A DNA stretch of 64,000 nucleotides from Anaerolineales bacterium (GTDB lineage: Bacteria; Chloroflexota; Anaerolineae; 4572-78; J111), in contig JACKAT010000002.1 of NCBI GenBank assembly GCA_020634935.1, positions 186,001 through 250,000 on the forward strand, given 5' to 3'. Position 1 is the first letter of the stretch. Each line of letters starts with the position of its first letter. Positions 59,481 through 64,000 of the stretch are shown here, in pieces. The translations under genes and the position numbers were made by a program. The notes under the pieces are model-generated. The model was not told the origin of the DNA. It did no database searches and worked only from the letters and a program-made list of their open reading frames with translations.

Positions 59481-60439
59481 AGCTCCCTTTCCTGCCAGAG
59501 ATCAATAACTTGGTTATAACCCGCCAGACGCTCGTCTCGCTCGGTGGGGGATAATCGTGCGGCCTGTTGATCGGCCTTGGCTTGTCGCTGCATGCCCAGG
59601 CGCACAATCTGCCGGGCCAGCCAAATCTTTAGTGACCCATAATGTTTGCAGTAAAATCGGTAACGGCTGCGCCACAAATTAACAAAACTGCTGGTTTTAA
59701 TTTGCCCGGTGCTTTGCCCGCCCCAATGGGTAATCACCGCCGCTGGCACGCAGTAGGCTTGCCACCCGGCGGCGGTAATTCGCTTGCTCCAATCGACCTC
59801 TTCGACATACATATGGTACCCTTCATCCAGCAGGCCAACCGCCTCGATCGCCGCCCGCTTGACCGCCATCGCCGCGCCCAGCGGGTGTCCGATCAAAAAA
59901 GGACGCTGGGATTCGTATAGAGACCGGCTATAGCGCCCGTTCCAGCGCGACTCAACCAGCCGGCCCGGCAGCGGTAGCAGTTCGATCGCTAACTGCCATA
60001 GACCGGGGAAGGCAAACGCGCCGTGTTGAAACGAGCCGTCGCCGTAAACCAATTTCGCCCCGGCGATGCCGGCTTGAGGTGTTTGCTGCAAAAAGTCAAC
60101 CAGGGCGGCCAGTGCGCCGGGATGGATGAGCGTATCGGGATTAAGCAGCAGAACGATTGCCGGTTTAGGGGAAGGATGGTCGGATCGCCCCAACCCCATC
60201 GCTCGTAGGGCCGCGTTATTGCCGCCGGCAAAGCCTAAGTTCTGCTCACTGGCGATCAACTTCACATTGGGGAAATCCTGCCTGACCATCGCCGCCGAGC
60301 CATCGTGCGAGGCGTTGTCAACCACCCAAATTTCGCCATCGAGTTGGCTGCGAGCCAGATCAGCCTCGCTACTGCGCAGGCAGTCGGCCAGCAGCTCTCG
60401 AACGTTCCAACTGACGATGACGATAGCTAAATCCGGCAT
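59453..60439 (-). CDS. GT2 glycosyltransferase (WbbL/rhamnosyltransferase-like)
   Basis: 328 residues. VIVSWNVRELLADCLRS, WVVDNASHDGSAAMV, NLGFAGGNNAALRAM, LLLNPDTLIHPGA, GAAMAVKRAAIEAVGLLDE and EEVDWSKRITAAGW are the expected order for WbbL-like GT-A enzymes. C-terminal basic tail (AKADQQAARLSPTERDER). It probably adds rhamnose or a similar sugar to a lipid-linked chain; specificity is not predictable. It overlaps the next minus-strand GT2 by 28 bp and lies 7 bp after the lipoprotein gene, so the three may form one transcript. Confidence 0.92.
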   Translation of the reverse strand: MPDLAIVIVSWNVRELLADCLRSSEADLARSQLDGEIWVVDNASHDGSAAMVRQDFPNVKLIASEQNLGFAGGNNAALRAMGLGRSDHPSPKPAIVLLLNPDTLIHPGALAALVDFLQQTPQAGIAGAKLVYGDGSFQHGAFAFPGLWQLAIELLPLPGRLVESRWNGRYSRSLYESQRPFLIGHPLGAAMAVKRAAIEAVGLLDEGYHMYVEEVDWSKRITAAGWQAYCVPAAVITHWGGQSTGQIKTSSFVNLWRSRYRFYCKHYGSLKIWLARQIVRLGMQRQAKADQQAARLSPTERDERLAGYNQVIDLWQERELCQKSSQSS

Positions 60440-60446
60440 GCTTTAA

Positions 60447-61685
60447 CTAAAAACCAATAATGATGGGCGTCGGGCTGACGTGATCGTTGAAAGTGTCAAT
60501 CCGGACGTCTTCATGGATTAACCCGGCCCAGAATTCGACTGTGTCTTTATCGGCCGGGACATCGAGTAGTTGAATAGAGCCGGTAACCAGCGCCCGCTGG
60601 CCAGGCATCAGGTAATACTCAATGTTGTTATTGATGACCCGCTGCTCTAACTCGTCCAGATTGCCCACGGCCCAGCGGTAGGGGTACGCATAGCTGGGAT
60701 TACCTTCATAGTCGATCCCAACCCGCCACGTCCCGGAGGAGGTGAAAAAATCTTTGGTGTTAAAATTCTCATCGCTGCGATAACCGACGCCGGAGCTAGG
60801 CCCGTTGGTCCGGATCGGCACGCTGCCGAAGTTTTCAACAGTCAGGGTGAAAGCCAATGTCTGACCCAGCGGCACCACCTTGTCGCCCGTGGCCGGATTG
60901 TAGAAATCAACGATGGCCGAAACGATATCGGCCCGAGGGACGCCGCCTTCGGCGATTTCCAAGGTGTTGGTCACCACGGTGCGGTTACCGACCCGGTCGG
61001 TGGCCTCAGCGTACACGGTGTAGAGGCCGTCCGGCGGCGGCTCGGCCCCCAAATCGACGCCGCCTTCATAATCATAAGTGTGGAACCCCGGCTCCCCCGG
61101 CTTGATGTCCCGCTCCACTTCGGCGATAGGGTAGCGGGTTTCCTCATCCGGCGCGATCAAGTAGACCAATACCTCGGCCTCTTTGGTCAGGTAATAGTTG
61201 ATATCAACCCGGTCGTTGATGCCGTCCTGATTGGGCGAAAAGATATGAGGGTAAACGCTAAACCCTTGTAATTCCGGCTTTTCCGTATCGGCCTGGCTCA
61301 CGGCCAGGGTCCCTTCCTCTTTAACGGTCTGGCTGCTGTCATCTACTGCTTCAACCACCCAGGTGTACTGGCCGTCCGGCAGCATGCTGCCCTCAACCAC
61401 GCCCCCAAAATCGACCTGATAATCCCCCGCTGACCGCCGGCGATTATCTCGAAAATAGTGGCGCTGCCCTGCCTCATTAATAAAATAAATCGATAGATTA
61501 GCCGAGCCGTTCAAATGGTAACTGATGCGGGCCACGTCCTCGATGCCATCAGCGTTGGGCGTAATCGCGGTTGGACTAACGCTCACTTCAGTCAGCAGCG
61601 GCCCTCCCAGGCAGCCCATCAACAGCAGCGGGCTGGCCATCGAAATAATGAAGAAAATAAACTTCACAGTATGACGAATTTGCAT
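60447..61685 (-). CDS. Lipoprotein with two FlgD-like Ig domains
   Basis: 412 residues. Signal peptide with lipobox LLMG-C, so Cys25 is the predicted lipidation site. Two similar domains follow: VSVSPTAITPNADGIEDVAR (about 33-55) and YPHIFSPNQDGINDRVDINY (about 140-160); SPNxDGxND is the start of FlgD/CHU_C-type Ig repeats, found in flagellar hooks and in secreted adhesive proteins. A third beta domain (about 255-412) has FTLTVENFGSVPI and a Trp/Tyr-rich segment. It is anchored outside the membrane, probably a structural or binding protein. It lies upstream of two GT2 genes on the minus strand. Confidence 0.85.
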   Translation of the reverse strand: MQIRHTVKFIFFIISMASPLLLMGCLGGPLLTEVSVSPTAITPNADGIEDVARISYHLNGSANLSIYFINEAGQRHYFRDNRRRSAGDYQVDFGGVVEGSMLPDGQYTWVVEAVDDSSQTVKEEGTLAVSQADTEKPELQGFSVYPHIFSPNQDGINDRVDINYYLTKEAEVLVYLIAPDEETRYPIAEVERDIKPGEPGFHTYDYEGGVDLGAEPPPDGLYTVYAEATDRVGNRTVVTNTLEIAEGGVPRADIVSAIVDFYNPATGDKVVPLGQTLAFTLTVENFGSVPIRTNGPSSGVGYRSDENFNTKDFFTSSGTWRVGIDYEGNPSYAYPYRWAVGNLDELEQRVINNNIEYYLMPGQRALVTGSIQLLDVPADKDTVEFWAGLIHEDVRIDTFNDHVSPTPIIIGF

Positions 61686-61769
61686 TGACCTTCCTAAATA
61701 TGGCTACCGAATTGGTGAATTTACCACAAAGCCCACCAGCGGTCAAACCCCAAACGCTAAGGCCATGAC

Positions 61770-61851
61770 AAGGTGACGGTCACTTGGTCCAAAATACCCA
61801 TCTGATCGACGAAATCAACGGCTTTGTACATTCAAAAGTGACCGTCACCTT
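61770..61851 (-). repeat. REPIN-like inverted pair (GTGAC-G-GTCAC arms)
   Basis: AAGGTGACGGTCACTT (61770-61785) and AAGTGACCGTCACCTT (61836-61851) are perfect 16-bp reverse complements around a 50-nt centre. Each arm is a small palindrome. It lies about 20 bp downstream of the minus-strand GT39 gene, the same position relative to a GT-C gene as the copy at 17015. Confidence 0.8.
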
Positions 61852-61870
61852 TAAGATGAGAATTGCTGCG

Positions 61871-63988
61871 TTAAGGCTGTACCTCCACCGGCCCCAAACT
61901 ATGCTGCTCCGCCCCCAACTCGACCACCAACTGGTAAACCCCCGGCGGCGTAACCGGATTGAGATTGACATCCAGATCGTGACGAATAATTTTCTGGCTC
62001 GATGCCGTAGCGTTGAACCAGCGGCTGGGCGGATACAGTTTGAAGGCGTCGCCGGGCCGATCGAGGCTAATGCCCCACACACCTTCCGGGCCGATGAGAC
62101 GCACAACAGGGTAGTCCTGTGCTGCGACCGGCTTTTGGGCCGTCCAATAAAGAATCACATGGACCCACCCCGAAGGCGGGTGAAACAGCGCATCCGTGGC
62201 CGAGACATCGGCATCAGCCTCATAGCCCGCCAGGCGCAGGCCGCTGTCAAATGGATAATCAACCGGCGTTGCCGCCGGCGGCAGGGCATCGAGTTGGTAG
62301 CCGGGCGCATATCCTTTAAGGGTGATCCCCGGCGGGTAAAGTTCCGTTACCAGCGGATAGCGAGCCGCCAGCCACTGTTCAACCCGCCGTTCGGGGTCCG
62401 GCGCGTCGATATGCGATTCGATCAGCCAGATCACCGGATGATCGCCCACGACGCCTTGCAGCGGGCCATCGAGGTCGGTCTGGGCGGTGACGGTGCTAAA
62501 GGCGGCGTATGTCTGGCCAGGCCCCTTAAAATAAAATTGAAACGGAAAGCGCACCCAATCAGGGTGAATCAGAATGGCGTGATCGGTGCGGGCGTGTTGG
62601 GCCAGATAATCGACGCTTTGCCGCCAGGCCTCCTTACTGGCCGGAATAGTCCACTGGCCGGGCAGGGGTAGGGCAGTCAATATAATGAGGAAGGCAGGGA
62701 TAAGGTAATATAGATAGGTGGTGGGTTGGCGGGTTGGTGGGTGGGTTGGGTAGTTGGCTGGTTGGGTAGTTGGCAGGTGGGTAGGTGGGTTGGTAGGTGG
62801 GTGGATTGGTGGGTGGGTGGGTGGGGTAGCGGGTTGGCTGGATACGTGAATTATTGGTTGGAGCTTGGCCTTAGCCTCAGCCTTAGCCTTCCTTGCTCCC
62901 CACTGGCCCAGCTTATCCGCCCCCTGCGCGGCCAGAATCAGCAGCCAGGGAACCATGACGATGAAATAGCGCTCGCCAAAAAAGGCCAGATGGTTGCGAG
63001 TCAGAAGTAGGGTGGCGATGGCAAAAGGGGTTAAGCAGACGAGGGTGATCAACAGGGTGGGTAATGGGAAATGGATAATGGATAATGGATAATGGATAAT
63101 GGGATGGGGAGTGGGCAGGTAGGCCGATAGCACGAATAAGCAGATAAGTCCGGGGATAAGTAGAGTCAGCCAATGGGGCAAGGGAGCTTTCCACAGGATA
63201 AAGGCCTGGAGCAGCCCCCAGCCGCGATGCAGGGTGCCGTGGAGAGCGTCGCCGGGCGTCGATTCGGCGGAAAAGCGCCAGATGGCCAGCGCGATCGGCG
63301 TGAAAGCGAGGGCGATGATGACCCCACTGGCGGCTAATATCAACCACAGTTGCCACCGGCGCGGATAGGCCACGATCAACCATAGCCCCAAACCGGGCAG
63401 CACGAAGCCGGCGTAAAGATGATGGTACAGGCCGGCGATGGCTGCTAGGACAAAGAGAATGAAGAATGAAGAATGAAGAATGAGGAATGATAGGTGATGA
63501 GTGATGAATGAGGTTGGTAGTGATGGCTGTAGCCATTGCCTGAGCCATTTGAGAAAAGCCCAGATAGCTAGAGTACTGAAGAAGACGGCCGGGGCGTACA
63601 TGCGGGCTTCTTGGGAATACCAAATCAGAAAGGGGTTAACGGCAACCAAGGCGGCGCTGATCAAAGCCACCCGCCGGTTGAACAACATCGCGGCCAGGCC
63701 GGCGGTAACCGGTACCAGCAGGACCCCATACAGCACCGACAGCGCCCGGACGCCGGTCTCGCTAAAACCAATCAGGCTGCTCCAACCCTTCAGCGTCAAG
63801 TAGTAGAGCGGCGGCAGTCGATCCTCAACCAGCGTAAACCCCACTTCCAGAATACGGGGGACGCTCTGTTTGGCCCAATACACGCTTACGGCTTCATCAA
63901 ACCATAAGCTGTGGTAGGTCAGGTGGGTTAGACGCAGCGCCAGGGCTATAAGGATAACGGTTAGTAAAGCCGGTCGATAGTTGCTCAC
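61871..63988 (-). CDS. Large GT39-like membrane glycosyltransferase with several repeat insertions
   Basis: 705 residues from GTG 63988; the frame stays open to the window edge, so the true start may lie outside. GT39 signatures: HSLWFDEAVSVYWAKQ with D31/E32, LPPLYYLTLKGWSS, and WYSQEARMYAPAVF. About eleven helices and a soluble tail (about 450-705) with HAILIHPDWVRF. Three stretches are built from simple DNA repeats and keep frame: FITHHLSFLILHSSFFILFV (7-bp NGAATGA type, in a helix), TPHPIIHYPLSIIHFPLPTL (AATGGAT type) and a 40-residue Pro/Thr-rich tract (TGGG/TTGG type). The last replaces what would be a loop. Substrate unknown. Confidence 0.85.
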   Translation of the reverse strand: MSNYRPALLTVILIALALRLTHLTYHSLWFDEAVSVYWAKQSVPRILEVGFTLVEDRLPPLYYLTLKGWSSLIGFSETGVRALSVLYGVLLVPVTAGLAAMLFNRRVALISAALVAVNPFLIWYSQEARMYAPAVFFSTLAIWAFLKWLRQWLQPSLPTSFITHHLSFLILHSSFFILFVLAAIAGLYHHLYAGFVLPGLGLWLIVAYPRRWQLWLILAASGVIIALAFTPIALAIWRFSAESTPGDALHGTLHRGWGLLQAFILWKAPLPHWLTLLIPGLICLFVLSAYLPTPHPIIHYPLSIIHFPLPTLLITLVCLTPFAIATLLLTRNHLAFFGERYFIVMVPWLLILAAQGADKLGQWGARKAKAEAKAKLQPIIHVSSQPATPPTHPPIHPPTNPPTHLPTTQPANYPTHPPTRQPTTYLYYLIPAFLIILTALPLPGQWTIPASKEAWRQSVDYLAQHARTDHAILIHPDWVRFPFQFYFKGPGQTYAAFSTVTAQTDLDGPLQGVVGDHPVIWLIESHIDAPDPERRVEQWLAARYPLVTELYPPGITLKGYAPGYQLDALPPAATPVDYPFDSGLRLAGYEADADVSATDALFHPPSGWVHVILYWTAQKPVAAQDYPVVRLIGPEGVWGISLDRPGDAFKLYPPSRWFNATASSQKIIRHDLDVNLNPVTPPGVYQLVVELGAEQHSLGPVEVQP
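62725..62835 (+). repeat. GGTTGGTGGG-rich low-complexity tract within GT39 gene
   Basis: About 110 bp of mixed TGGG, TTGG and TAGG words. On the coding (minus) strand this gives a tract of PTHPP and PTNPP units. Confidence 0.85.
62811..62826 (+). other. Canonical G-quadruplex motif GGGTGGGTGGGTGGGG
   Basis: Four G-runs joined by single T, a sequence class known to form very stable parallel quadruplexes in vitro. It lies on the template strand of the GT39 gene. Confidence 0.8.
63063..63104 (+). repeat. Heptamer array AATGGAT, six units inside GT39 gene
   Basis: AATGGGA, AATGGAT x4, AATGGGA at exact 7-bp steps from 63063. In frame with the minus-strand gene. Confidence 0.9.
63456..63511 (+). 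repeat. Heptamer array AGAATGA, eight units inside GT39 gene
   Basis: AGAATGA x4 (63456-63483), then GGAATGA, TAGGTGA, TGAGTGA, TGAATGA. It codes for a hydrophobic helix segment on the minus strand. Confidence 0.9.
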
Positions 63989-64000
63989 AACCGGGCATGC

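Noticed and set aside
61784..61835. Centre of the second REPIN-like element as an independent small RNA
   Set aside because: No promoter hexamers and no resemblance to the centre of the first copy.
61784..62671. 295-codon plus-strand frame opposite the GT39 gene
   Set aside because: It is antisense to a clear GT39 protein and is rich in Arg/Pro from complementary codon use; it also begins inside the REPIN-like element.

Overview
This 64 kb window is bacterial chromosome using the standard code (TGA is a stop). It most resembles a Chloroflexota genome, probably Anaerolineae-like. That assignment is inferred from an unusually dense set of polytopic GT-C glycosyltransferases, a Tad pilus locus without any outer-membrane secretin gene, and a ComF/HPF neighbourhood. 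No rRNA, tRNA, CRISPR array or transposase gene was found, so taxonomy rests on gene content only.

Layout. (1) 1-2275: 3' part of a multi-sensor histidine kinase. (2) 2387-16993: a run of membrane-embedded GT-C enzymes (GT39, GT87 and related types) with one Dpm1-like GT2 that could supply polyprenyl-phosphate sugars. (3) 17434-28363: a compact polysaccharide gene set: GT2, DUF354 protein, six-hairpin-glycosidase-like protein, AsnB-type amidotransferase, two SAM methyltransferases, a two-domain dehydrogenase/Gfo-Idh-MocA oxidoreductase, an LPG-synthase-like membrane protein and a hexapeptide acyltransferase. (4) 28422-35466: more GT-C genes, two of them clear paralogues of genes in block 2, so the set in block 3 is bracketed by duplicated modules. 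(5) 35571-38462: a NarL-type cassette of histidine kinase with the phospho-acceptor His replaced by Glu, LuxR-type response regulator, and a second kinase with an intact His. (6) 38763-56109: Tad pilus locus with a 1433-residue TadE-like adhesin candidate, a secreted propeller-like protein, a small anchored protein, a TadG-like protein whose VWA domain is split by a carbohydrate-binding-like insert, another TadE-like pseudopilin, then cpaB, cpaE, cpaF, tadB and tadC. (7) 56135-58597: DUF192, ComF and HPF genes, a strong terminator, and an unknown protein. (8) 58710-63988, minus strand: two GT2 enzymes, a lipoprotein with FlgD-like repeats, and a large GT39 gene.

How it fits together (inference). 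Cytosolic GT2 enzymes make lipid-linked sugars, GT-C proteins use them on the outer face of the membrane, and the block 3 enzymes build and decorate a surface glycan. The Tad machine would display large adhesive pseudopilins with carbohydrate-binding-like modules, and the adjacent two-component cassette is positioned to regulate it.

The most unusual DNA feature is a dispersed set of degenerate heptanucleotide arrays (CGYYCTA-like, NGAATGA/AATGGAT-like, AGCGGTC), nonamer arrays (RTAGAGTTT), a 17-unit minisatellite of about 20 bp and a G-quadruplex tract. Many lie inside GT-C reading frames without breaking them. Two REPIN-like inverted pairs built on GTGAC-N-GTCAC lie just downstream of GT-C genes.
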